A DNA stretch of 5,719 bases from Candidatus Omnitrophota bacterium (GCA_023246995.1 JAHFHI010000105.1:1-5719); one strand, 5' to 3'. Positions 1 to 5,719 are shown, counted from the stretch's first letter. Translations and numbers: made by a program. The notes: generated by a model not told the origin, from the sequence alone.

Positions 1-1
1 G

Positions 2-1117
2 GAAAAGATTTTGAAGGGTCCGAAGAGTTTGTGGCGCTACCGGGATCTTCTTCCGATCGACGGCGACCCCACGGCCGGTTTTTATTCCGGCTACACGCCT
101 CTTGTCAAAGCCGACATTTTGGCCCGCGAGCTCGGCCTTAAAAACCTCTATGTCAAAGATGACTCGGTCTGTCATCCGACCTGGTCTTTTAAGGACCGGG
201 TGGTGGCCGTGGCGCTCTCCAGGGCCCGCGAGCTCGGGTTTGACACCGTGGCCTGCGCCTCAACCGGAAACCTGGCCAATTCCGTGGCCGCCAACGCGGC
301 CTGGGCCGGTTTTAAGCGCTACATTTTTATTCCCGCCAATCTTGAAAAGGCCAAAATTATCGCTTCCCTTGTTTACGCGCCTAATCTTGTTGCCGTCAAC
401 GGAAACTATGACGAGGTCAACCGGCTTTGCGCGGAAATCGGGGCCAAATACCGGTGGGGATTTGTGAATATCAACCTTCGCGCTTATTACGCGGAAGGCT
501 CCAAAACGCTCGGTTTCGAAATCGCCGAGCAGCTCGGATGGAAGGCCCCGGATCATATCGTGGCCCCGGCCGCGAGCGGATCGCTCATCACGAAAATCTG
601 GAAGGCGCTCAAGGAATTCAGCCAGCTCGGACTTCTCGAAAATGAAGTCAAAACCAAGATTCACTGCGCCCAGCCCGAGGGGTGCTCGCCCATTGCGACC
701 GCCATCCAGCGCCAAGAGGACGTGATTCGGCCGGTTAAGCCGAGCACGATCGCCAAGTCGCTTGCCATCGGAAATCCCGCGGACGGTTATTACGCCAAGG
801 ATGTGGTCGCTCATTCCGGAGGCTACGCCGGGATCGTAAGCGATGAGGAAATCCGGGAAGGCATTAAACTGCTTGCCCGCACCGAAGGCATTTTCACCGA
901 AACCGCGGGCGGCGTGACCGTGGCCACGGCGAAGAAACTTGTGGCCGAGGGAAAGATTCCGAAAGATGAAATCGTGGTGCTTGCCATCACCGGGAATGGC
1001 CTGAAGACCCAGGAGGCCATTCAGGAGGTTGTGGGCGGGCCCGCGCATATTGAGCCGAACCTCGCCTCCTTTGAGAAGGAAGTCATGGCCTCCAAAAAAG
1101 AGGTTCTGGGCGTTTAG
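2..1117 (+). CDS. thrC: Threonine synthase, 5'-partial (N-terminus outside window)
   Basis: PLP-dependent enzyme that converts O-phosphohomoserine to threonine in the cytoplasm. Counting from the TTG codon at 11, the PLP-binding lysine is K61 in SFKDR (codon 191-193). The cofactor-binding ASTGN motif is at 84-88, an ASGSL loop at 188-192 sits where fold-type II enzymes bind the PLP phosphate, and ITGNGLK is at 326-332. The reading frame stays open to the window edge, and the family normally has a further N-terminal segment before the RYRDLLPIDG block. I therefore treat the gene as truncated by the window rather than starting at TTG 11; no ribosome binding site can be judged there. The family identity is clear from the motifs. 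Its neighbour downstream is a sulfur carrier, so a variant role on O-phosphohomoserine is conceivable, but nothing in the motifs demands it. Confidence 0.92.
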   Translation, partial: EKILKGPKSLWRYRDLLPIDGDPTAGFYSGYTPLVKADILARELGLKNLYVKDDSVCHPTWSFKDRVVAVALSRARELGFDTVACASTGNLANSVAANAAWAGFKRYIFIPANLEKAKIIASLVYAPNLVAVNGNYDEVNRLCAEIGAKYRWGFVNINLRAYYAEGSKTLGFEIAEQLGWKAPDHIVAPAASGSLITKIWKALKEFSQLGLLENEVKTKIHCAQPEGCSPIATAIQRQEDVIRPVKPSTIAKSLAIGNPADGYYAKDVVAHSGGYAGIVSDEEIREGIKLLARTEGIFTETAGGVTVATAKKLVAEGKIPKDEIVVLAITGNGLKTQEAIQEVVGGPAHIEPNLASFEKEVMASKKEVLGV

Positions 1118-1130
1118 GGGCCGCGCGAAG

Positions 1131-1158
1131 TTGTATTTTCGAAACGCTTTTTTATAAT
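1131..1158 (+). promoter_or_regulatory. Predicted sigma-70-type promoter of the sulfur-carrier operon
   Basis: A perfect TATAAT box lies at 1153-1158. A half-matching -35 element, TTGTAT, lies at 1131-1136, separated by 16 bases. The predicted transcription start is near 1165, leaving a short leader before the ATG at 1189. This suggests the downstream genes can be transcribed independently of thrC. It is predicted from sequence only. Confidence 0.6.
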
Positions 1159-1174
1159 GAAAGAAATTTCGACT

Positions 1175-1180
1175 AAGGAG
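1175..1180 (+). promoter_or_regulatory. Strong Shine-Dalgarno site of the sulfur-carrier gene
   Basis: AAGGAG lies eight bases before the ATG at 1189. It is the clearest ribosome binding site in the window and fixes the start of the carrier gene. The genes after it have much weaker sites, consistent with translational coupling within the operon. Confidence 0.8.
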
Positions 1181-1188
1181 AAAACGAC

Positions 1189-1464
1189 ATGTCCGTTAAA
1201 GTGAGAATTCCGACCCCGCTTCAAAAACTGACCGGCCAGGGAGAAGTCCAGATTCAGGCCGCGAACGTCAAGGATCTCATTGCCGCGCTTGAAAAAAACT
1301 ATCCGGGTATCAGGGACCGTATTTGCGACGAAAGCGGCAGAATCCGCAGGTTTGTGAACGTGTATTTAAACGAGGAGGACATCCGTTTTCTCAAGCAGGA
1401 AGAAACCGGCCTGAAAGACGGCGATGAAATCTCGATCGTCCCGGCCATTGCCGGCGGGTTTTGA
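1189..1464 (+). CDS. MoaD/ThiS-family ubiquitin-like sulfur carrier ending in Gly-Gly-Phe
   Basis: A 91-residue beta-grasp protein of the usual MoaD/CysO size. The ATG follows a good Shine-Dalgarno site. It opens with the first beta strand ([13 protein letters not shown]), has the helix region [16 protein letters not shown] at 25-40, then [14 protein letters not shown] at 55-68 and [17 protein letters not shown] at the end. The [17 protein letters not shown] pattern is the family signature. Known relatives are adenylated at the terminal glycine by an E1-like enzyme and then carry sulfur as a thiocarboxylate for cysteine, homocysteine, thiamin, molybdopterin or siderophore synthesis. Here one Phe follows Gly89-Gly90, so by analogy with Wolinella HcyS or Pseudomonas QbsE a JAMM-type protease would have to trim it. 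No E1 enzyme or protease is in the window. Neighbours (thrC, a NIL protein, cysDN) favour an amino-acid sulfur role over molybdopterin, by inference only. Confidence 0.88.
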   Translation: MSVKVRIPTPLQKLTGQGEVQIQAANVKDLIAALEKNYPGIRDRICDESGRIRRFVNVYLNEEDIRFLKQEETGLKDGDEISIVPAIAGGF

Positions 1465-1466
1465 TC

Positions 1467-1709
1467 ATGGCCAAGCGCGCCTTTCATCTTTATTTTCAGC
1501 AAAAACTGATCAAAGAGCCGGTCATGTTTGTGGTGGCCCGCGACCACGGGCTCCTTTTGAATATTCGCCGGGCCAAGATCACTTCCGAGATCGGAGAGGC
1601 GACCGTGGAGCTTGAAGGGGATGAGGACAATATCGAAAAAGCAGAAAAGGCTTTTCGCGACAAGGGCGTGAAAGTCGAGCCCGTGATCGGGGACATCGTC
1701 GAAGGATGA
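1467..1709 (+). CDS. Small stand-alone NIL-domain protein
   Basis: An 80-residue protein that is a single NIL domain, the ferredoxin-like fold best known as the C-terminal methionine-sensing domain of the MetN transporter ATPase. Visible features are the opening beta strand RAFHLYF, KEPVMFVVARDHGLLLNIRRAKI at 16-38 including the NI(R) core that corresponds to the family's namesake motif, GEATVELEGDEDNIEKA at 43-59, and a final strand, GVKVEPV. There are no cysteines, so it is not one of the NIL-ferredoxin fusions. I chose the ATG at 1467, two bases after the carrier stop, over an in-frame TTG at 1461 that would overlap the carrier. There is no strong ribosome binding site, so coupling to the carrier is likely. 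Its exact function is unknown. NIL proteins beside sulfur genes suggest a role in homocysteine/methionine metabolism or in binding a sulfur metabolite. Confidence 0.82.
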   Translation: MAKRAFHLYFQQKLIKEPVMFVVARDHGLLLNIRRAKITSEIGEATVELEGDEDNIEKAEKAFRDKGVKVEPVIGDIVEG

Positions 1710-2758
1710 AGACCTTTATCGCGGAACTCAAAGCGCGCGTGCTGGCCGGCGGGGAGATCTCTTTTGAGGAGGCCGTGCGTCTGATCGGAATCGAGGCCCA
1801 GCCCGATTTAGAAGAGCTGCTTTCGGCGGCCCGGGACATCACGTTTCATTTCAACACCGAAGAGCCGAGCCTCTGTTCGCTCATCAACGCCAAAAGCTAC
1901 CTTTGCGGCGAAGACTGCGGCTTTTGTTCGCAATCGGTCCGGTTCGACACCCGGGTGAACCGCTACCAGCTCCTGTCGCCCGAGGAAGTGCTCCGGGCGG
2001 CCAAGGAATTCGAGAAAAAAGGCGCGCAAAATTTTTGCGTGGTCACAAGCGGGGGCGAGCTGACGGAAGCGGAGTTCGAGCAGGTGCTCGAAATTTACAG
2101 GCTGCTTAAGGCCGAGACGCGCCTCAACCTTGACGGTTCCCTCGGGTTTCTCACGCCCGAGAGAGTCGAAAAATTAAAAGAAGCGGGTCTTCGGCGCTTT
2201 AACGATAACCTCCAGAGCTCGCGCGAATTTTATCCGAAGATCGTGACCACGCATACGTATGACAAACGCCTTGAAACCCTGCGCATGCTCCAGGAGGGCG
2301 ATGTCGAAATCTGCTCGGGCGGCATTCTGGGCATGGGGGAAACCCGGGAAGACCGGGTGAAGCTTGCCTTTGAACTGAAGCCCTTTAGGCCGCATTGCCT
2401 GCCTATGAATATTTTAAACGCAAGGCCCGGCACGCCCCTTGAAAATGTGCCGGCCCCGGACCCGATGGAGATGGTGAAAACCATCGCGGTTTTCCGTTTC
2501 ATCCATCCGCGCGCGAGCATCAAGCTTGCCGGAGGCCGGGAGGTCAATCTCGGGCTTCTTTATCAGGAGATGTCGCTTAAAGGCGGAGCCAACGGCCTGA
2601 TTATCGGAGGCTACCTGACCACCACGGGAAACCCGCTTCAAGAGGATTTTGCCATGCTCAAGCGCGCGGGTTTTAAACCCGGGCCCGCGATTGAACCGCA
2701 GAATTCTGCCGCCGAGGAGGCCGCCCCTTCAAAGGAAGGCGAGCCTCTTCCTGCCTGA
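1706..2758 (+). CDS. BioB-family radical SAM protein (biotin synthase-like)
   Basis: A 350-residue radical SAM enzyme whose closest recognisable family is biotin synthase, which converts dethiobiotin to biotin. The radical-cluster cysteines are C67, C71 and C74 (Cx3Cx2C in YLCGEDCGFCSQS). BioB landmarks follow: C111 in NFCVV, N166/N168 in RFNDNL, ITTxTY-like VTTHTY at 180-185, C203 in ICSGGILGMGET, R279 in GGREVN, and TTTGNP near 305-310. C111, C203 and R279 match three of the four ligands of the sulfur-donating [2Fe-2S] cluster of E. coli BioB. The fourth (E. coli C128) aligns with D143, and E. coli D155, after the NL pair, aligns with Q170. A Pro/Glu/Ala-rich tail of about 25 residues ends the protein. 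The start ATG overlaps the NIL gene stop (ATGA). Because of the substitutions, no gene symbol is given: it may be a divergent biotin synthase or a relative with a different substrate. Confidence 0.85.
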   Translation: MKTFIAELKARVLAGGEISFEEAVRLIGIEAQPDLEELLSAARDITFHFNTEEPSLCSLINAKSYLCGEDCGFCSQSVRFDTRVNRYQLLSPEEVLRAAKEFEKKGAQNFCVVTSGGELTEAEFEQVLEIYRLLKAETRLNLDGSLGFLTPERVEKLKEAGLRRFNDNLQSSREFYPKIVTTHTYDKRLETLRMLQEGDVEICSGGILGMGETREDRVKLAFELKPFRPHCLPMNILNARPGTPLENVPAPDPMEMVKTIAVFRFIHPRASIKLAGGREVNLGLLYQEMSLKGGANGLIIGGYLTTTGNPLQEDFAMLKRAGFKPGPAIEPQNSAAEEAAPSKEGEPLPA

Positions 2759-2760
2759 AC

Positions 2761-3522
2761 TTGGAAAAAATTCTTTCCGGAAAAACGCTGCTCATTACCG
2801 GCGGGACAAGCCGTCTCGGCAAGACCTTTTGCCGGAAAGCGCTTGCCCAGGGCGCGCGCGTTTTTCTGACCTGGCAGCGTAACCAGGCGGAGGCTTGTGA
2901 GCTCGAGCGGCTCGGCGCCGAAACTTTTCAAGCCGATTTTTCAAGCACGTTTTCCATGAATGGCCTTGTGGCGGCTTTGAAATCAAAAACTAAAACCCTC
3001 GATATCCTGATCCACAACGCGGCCGCTGTGCGTGACCGGACCCTTCACAATTTGACCGAGGAAGATTGGGACACGGTGATGGCCGTTAACTTGAAAGCGC
3101 CCTATTATTTGACCAAGGAACTGATGGGGCTTCTTTTTCGCGCGGCCAAAAGCTCGTCGAGAGAGGACGGCAAGCGCGGCTGCGCCAAGATCTTCATGAT
3201 CACAAGCCGGCTTGGTGTGAGCGGAGGTTACGGCGTGGCCAACTATGCCGCGGCCAAGGCGGGTTTGATCGCGCTCGCCAAATCGCTTGCCCAGGAACTT
3301 GGCCGGAAAAATATTCTGGTCAATGCCGTAAACCCAGGCTTCATGGAGTCGGCCATGACGCGCGATCTTCCGGAAATGGTTTTTGAGCAGAACCGCGCGG
3401 CAAGCCCGCTCGGCCGTTTTTCAGATCCCGAAGAAGTGGCCGATTTTTTGGTTTATCTTTGCTCGGAGGCCATGAGTCAGGTAACAGGCCAAGTCTTTCA
3501 TTACGAATCAAGGAAAATATAA
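2761..3522 (+). CDS. Short-chain dehydrogenase/reductase, NADPH-type
   Basis: A 253-residue classical-size SDR with a Rossmann fold. The cofactor motif is TGGTSRLG at 13-20, with Arg in place of the middle glycine, as in pteridine reductases (PTR1/FolM). R40 after the second strand (TWQRNQ) could contact the NADPH 2'-phosphate. HNAAA at 85-89 replaces NNAG. The catalytic residues are N110, S149, Y162 and K166, with normal Ser-Tyr and Tyr-x3-Lys spacing. A basic/serine loop at 128-143 is an insertion relative to FabG, and the end (GQVFHYESRKI) departs from the usual GQ...DGG. The start is a TTG two bases after the BioB-like stop, with no strong ribosome binding site, so coupling is likely. The substrate is unknown: a pterin, an acyl chain or another ketone are all possible. 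The catalytic serine argues against a true PTR1, which uses Asp there. Confidence 0.85.
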   Translation: MEKILSGKTLLITGGTSRLGKTFCRKALAQGARVFLTWQRNQAEACELERLGAETFQADFSSTFSMNGLVAALKSKTKTLDILIHNAAAVRDRTLHNLTEEDWDTVMAVNLKAPYYLTKELMGLLFRAAKSSSREDGKRGCAKIFMITSRLGVSGGYGVANYAAAKAGLIALAKSLAQELGRKNILVNAVNPGFMESAMTRDLPEMVFEQNRAASPLGRFSDPEEVADFLVYLCSEAMSQVTGQVFHYESRKI

Positions 3523-3534
3523 TCTTCGGGCATA

Positions 3535-3543
3535 TGATATAAT
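3535..3543 (+). promoter_or_regulatory. Extended -10 promoter element before cysD
   Basis: TGATATAAT forms a TGn extension plus a perfect TATAAT box (3538-3543). No convincing -35 hexamer is seen at the usual distance, which extended -10 promoters tolerate. The predicted start is near 3550, giving a leader of about 20 bases before the cysD ATG at 3570. A second TATAAT at 3518-3523 spans the SDR stop codon but lacks the TG extension. Confidence 0.55.
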
Positions 3544-3554
3544 CCCTGGACCTA

Positions 3555-3564
3555 TAAGCGCTTA
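3555..3564 (+). promoter_or_regulatory. Perfect 10-base palindrome, candidate operator of cysDN
   Basis: TAAGCGCTTA is a perfect inverted repeat lying between the predicted transcription start and the cysD start codon. That is a position where a bound repressor would block initiation. There is also no clear Shine-Dalgarno site in this short leader. The operator role is inferred from position alone. Confidence 0.3.
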
Positions 3565-3569
3565 CGGCC

Positions 3570-4451
3570 ATGAACTATCTCGACAAACTCGAAAGCCAGT
3601 CGGTTTATATTTTAAGAGAAGCCTACGCCAATTTTAAGAACCTGGCTATGCTCTGGTCCATCGGCAAGGACAGCACGGTTCTGCTTTGGCTAAGCCGGAA
3701 GGCTTTTTTCGGGCACGTTCCTTTTCCGCTCGTCCATATTGACACAGCCTACAAGATTCCCGAGATGATCCAATACCGTGACCGACTCGCTTTGGAATGG
3801 AAACTCAACATGGTCTATGGCCAGAACGAAGAAGCTTTGCGTCAAAAGCAAACCTTTCCGGACGGAAATCTTGACCGCATTGCATGCTGCAAGACGCTCA
3901 AGACGGAAGCTTTGAGAAACACGCTTTCCGGCGCCTGGACCCGTTACCGGCTTGATCATAAGCTTAAAAAATACCAGCCGGACACCAACAAGGAACCCTA
4001 CACCGGCGTGATCGTCGGGGTGCGCGCTGACGAAGAAGGAAGCCGGTCAAAGGAACGCTATTTTTCGCCGCGCGACAAGCGCAATGACTGGAATGTCGGG
4101 GACCAGCCTCCGGAACTCTGGAATCAGTTCAAAACCGATTTTGCTCCGGGCACGCACATCCGCGTTCACCCGCTCCTTGACTGGACCGAGCTGGATATCT
4201 GGGAGTATATCGAACGGGAAAATATCCCCGTGACACCCCTTTACTTTGATCGGGGCAAGGGCGAGCGCTACCGCTCACTTGGCTGCTGGCCGTGCACCTT
4301 TCCGGTCAAATCCACGGCCGCCAATGTCCGGGAGATTATCGAGGAGCTTAGAACCGGAAAATTCGCCAACATCGCCGAACGTTCAGGCCGCGCTCAAGAT
4401 GCCGAGGACGGCGGGGGCCTTGAGACGCTGCGGCGAGACGGCTACATGTGA
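3570..4451 (+). CDS. cysD: Sulfate adenylyltransferase subunit 2 (ATP sulfurylase small subunit) with extra Cys motif
   Basis: The catalytic subunit that joins ATP and sulfate to form adenosine 5'-phosphosulfate (APS), working with the GTPase CysN. The 293 residues belong to the PAPS reductase/ATP pyrophosphatase superfamily. The PP-loop is SIGKDS at 30-35, HIDTAYK at 56-62 follows, and [14 protein letters not shown] is at 150-163. [11 protein letters not shown] is at 204-214, LGCWPC at 237-242, and the CysD-type ending GRAQD...GYM is present. It lacks an insertion found in E. coli CysD before the YRSLGCWP block but has its own insertion at about 118-144. C106-C107 and C239-x-x-C242 are absent from E. 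coli CysD as I recall it and resemble the [4Fe-4S] ligands of APS reductases. The start ATG has no obvious Shine-Dalgarno site. The cysN gene begins 13 bases after the stop, so the two form an operon. Confidence 0.93.
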   Translation: MNYLDKLESQSVYILREAYANFKNLAMLWSIGKDSTVLLWLSRKAFFGHVPFPLVHIDTAYKIPEMIQYRDRLALEWKLNMVYGQNEEALRQKQTFPDGNLDRIACCKTLKTEALRNTLSGAWTRYRLDHKLKKYQPDTNKEPYTGVIVGVRADEEGSRSKERYFSPRDKRNDWNVGDQPPELWNQFKTDFAPGTHIRVHPLLDWTELDIWEYIERENIPVTPLYFDRGKGERYRSLGCWPCTFPVKSTAANVREIIEELRTGKFANIAERSGRAQDAEDGGGLETLRRDGYM

Positions 4452-4464
4452 GAAGATACTCCAA

Positions 4465-5719
4465 ATGAGCAGAAAAGAACATCTCCCCAAAATGAATATC
4501 GTGATCGTGGGGCATGTGGACCACGGAAAGAGCACGCTTGTCGGGCGGCTTCTGGCCGATACCGGGTCGCTCCCCCAGGGAAAACTCGAGCAGGTTCAAA
4601 ACGAGTGCCGCAAGAACGCCAAGCCCTTTGAGTACGCGTTTTTGCTCGATGCCTTAAAAGACGAGCAGGCGCAGGGGATCACGATCGATACGGCTCGGTG
4701 TTTTTTTAAAAGCGCGAAGCGCGAATACATTATTATCGACGCCCCCGGACACATTGAATTTTTAAAAAACATGGTTTCCGGGGCGGCCCGGGCCGAGGCC
4801 GCCATCCTCGTAATCGACGCCAAGGAAGGGGTGCGCGAAAATTCCAAGCGTCACGGCTATCTCCTTTCCATGCTCGGAATCCGCCAGATCGCGGTCTGCA
4901 TTAATAAAATGGATCTTGTCGGCTACGCGCCCAAGGCCTTCCGGGATATCGAAACGGAATACCGAAAATTTTTGAAGCAGATTGATATTGAGCCCAAAGT
5001 CTTTATTCCCATCGCGGCGCGGGAAGGGGAAAACATTACGCGCCGGTCCGAAAAGCTCGGCTGGTACAAGGGGCCCGGGGTTTTGGAAATTCTCGATGAG
5101 TTTGAAAAAGCCCCGGAACTTTCGGCCAAGCCGCTTCGCATGCCGGTGCAGGCGATTTACAAATTTACGGCCGAAGACGACGAGCGGCGCATTGTGGCGG
5201 GGCGCATTGAATCGGGGGCCGTCTCGGCCGGGGACAAAGTGGTCTTTCTTCCTTCCAACAAGCACTCTGAAATCGCGACCCTTGAACACTTCCCGGGCCG
5301 GGGGGGCCAAAAAACCGGGGCCGGGTATTCGGCGGGATTTACCTTAAAAGAGCAGATTTACATTCAGCGCGGGGATGTGATGTGCAAGCTCGAAGAACCC
5401 CCGGCGCTTGTGAGCACGCTTTTTCAGGCCGAGATTTTCTGGATGGGCCGGGAGCCCATGACTTTTGAGGGGGAGTATCAATTAAAGCTCGGGACCGCGC
5501 GAGTCCCGGTGCGGCTGAAGCAGATTAAAAAAATTTTTGACGCCTCGAACCTCAAGCGGGAAGAAAAGAAGAAGATCGAACGCCATGACGTGGCCCAATG
5601 TGTTTTGGAATGCGCCAAGCCCCTGGCTTTTGACCTGGCCCAGGATCTTGAGGCGACCGGGCGTTTTGTGATTGTGGCCGGCTATGATATCGCCGGCAGC
5701 GGAGTTATTTCGGCGATTG
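4465..5719 (+). CDS. cysN: Sulfate adenylyltransferase subunit 1 (ATP sulfurylase GTPase), 3'-partial
   Basis: The translation-factor-like GTPase that couples GTP hydrolysis to APS formation by CysD. The window contains 418 codons without a stop. The GTPase motifs are GHVDHGKST at 16-24 (P-loop), GITID at 71-75 (G2), DAPGH at 92-96 (G3), NKMD at 147-150 (G4) and the IAAREGEN region at 183-190 (G5). Two beta-barrel domains follow from about residue 223, including VWM-like FWM at 325-327. E. coli CysN is about 475 residues, so roughly 60 residues or more are missing; a C-terminal fusion to APS kinase (CysC), as in NodQ, cannot be judged. The P-loop and G3 look more like EF-Tu/EF-1A than the GSVDDGKST and DTPGH of E. 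coli CysN. I chose ATG 4465, preceded by a weak GAGAAG at 4450-4455; ATG 4492 is an alternative. Pairing with cysD makes the assignment secure. Confidence 0.92.
   Translation, partial: MSRKEHLPKMNIVIVGHVDHGKSTLVGRLLADTGSLPQGKLEQVQNECRKNAKPFEYAFLLDALKDEQAQGITIDTARCFFKSAKREYIIIDAPGHIEFLKNMVSGAARAEAAILVIDAKEGVRENSKRHGYLLSMLGIRQIAVCINKMDLVGYAPKAFRDIETEYRKFLKQIDIEPKVFIPIAAREGENITRRSEKLGWYKGPGVLEILDEFEKAPELSAKPLRMPVQAIYKFTAEDDERRIVAGRIESGAVSAGDKVVFLPSNKHSEIATLEHFPGRGGQKTGAGYSAGFTLKEQIYIQRGDVMCKLEEPPALVSTLFQAEIFWMGREPMTFEGEYQLKLGTARVPVRLKQIKKIFDASNLKREEKKKIERHDVAQCVLECAKPLAFDLAQDLEATGRFVIVAGYDIAGSGVISAI

Noticed and set aside
11..13. TTG as the true start of threonine synthase
   Set aside because: The frame is open upstream to the window edge, no ribosome binding site is visible, and the family has an additional N-terminal segment before this point.
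260..1048. Long reverse-strand open frame opposite thrC
   Set aside because: It lies wholly within thrC and has no recognisable family. Reverse open frames are common opposite GC-rich codon-biased genes, and the forward frame has clear catalytic motifs.
1118..1188. Riboswitch (SAM or similar) or intrinsic terminator between thrC and the sulfur carrier
   Set aside because: The gap is only 71 bases and is mostly taken up by promoter and ribosome binding site. I saw no GC-rich hairpin followed by a T-run and no room for an aptamer.
3570..4451. Assignment as APS/PAPS reductase (CysH) because of the CC and CxxC motifs
   Set aside because: The SIGKDS loop, the [11 protein letters not shown] block, the GRAQD...GYM ending and the adjacent cysN are CysD features, so ATP sulfurylase is the better call. 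The cysteines are reported as a separate finding.
4762..5310. Reverse-strand open frame of 182 codons opposite cysN
   Set aside because: It overlaps conserved GTPase sequence entirely and shows no motif or ribosome binding site of its own.
4982..5347. Forward-strand open frame of 121 codons inside cysN
   Set aside because: It is an out-of-frame shadow rich in Arg, Lys, Pro and Ser. The true cysN frame continues through the same bases to the window end without a stop.

Overview
This window is a compact stretch of bacterial chromosome. All seven protein-coding genes lie on the plus strand, there are no RNA genes, mobile elements or CRISPR repeats, and no gap is longer than 71 bases. Base composition is moderately GC-rich. 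Both intergenic gaps carry a perfect TATAAT box, consistent with an ordinary sigma-70-type bacterium. The CysD and CysN variants, the extra-residue sulfur carrier and the stand-alone NIL-domain protein resemble versions found in anaerobic or deep-branching Gram-negative lineages. That is an impression from sequence style only, and I cannot name the phylum.

Layout. (1) Positions 2-1117 hold the 3' part of a PLP-dependent threonine synthase (thrC); its beginning lies outside the window. (2) After a 71-base gap with a promoter and a good ribosome binding site comes a tightly packed run: a ubiquitin-like MoaD/ThiS-type sulfur carrier ending in Gly-Gly-Phe (1189-1464), a small NIL-domain protein (1467-1709), a BioB-family radical SAM protein overlapping it by an ATGA junction (1706-2758), and a short-chain dehydrogenase starting at TTG two bases after the previous stop (2761-3522). 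(3) A 47-base gap carries an extended -10 box and a perfect 10-base palindrome. It precedes cysD (3570-4451) and cysN (4465 to the window end, 3' truncated), the two subunits of sulfate-activating ATP sulfurylase.

How the genes fit together. Sulfur chemistry is the common thread. CysD/CysN activate sulfate to APS. The small carrier is of the type that holds sulfide as a C-terminal thiocarboxylate. NIL domains recur in methionine and homocysteine systems. BioB-family enzymes insert sulfur in biotin synthesis. Threonine synthase uses O-phosphohomoserine, the branch-point metabolite between threonine and methionine. One reading is a local sulfur assimilation and homocysteine/biotin module, but the carrier-activating E1 enzyme, the carrier-processing protease and any sulfide-forming reductase are not in the window.

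The most unusual points are three. The BioB-like protein has aspartate where biotin synthases have one of the cysteines that ligate the sulfur-donating [2Fe-2S] cluster. CysD carries a Cys-Cys plus Cys-x-x-Cys set like the [4Fe-4S] site of APS reductases. The sulfur carrier has a Phe after its Gly-Gly and so should need proteolytic maturation.
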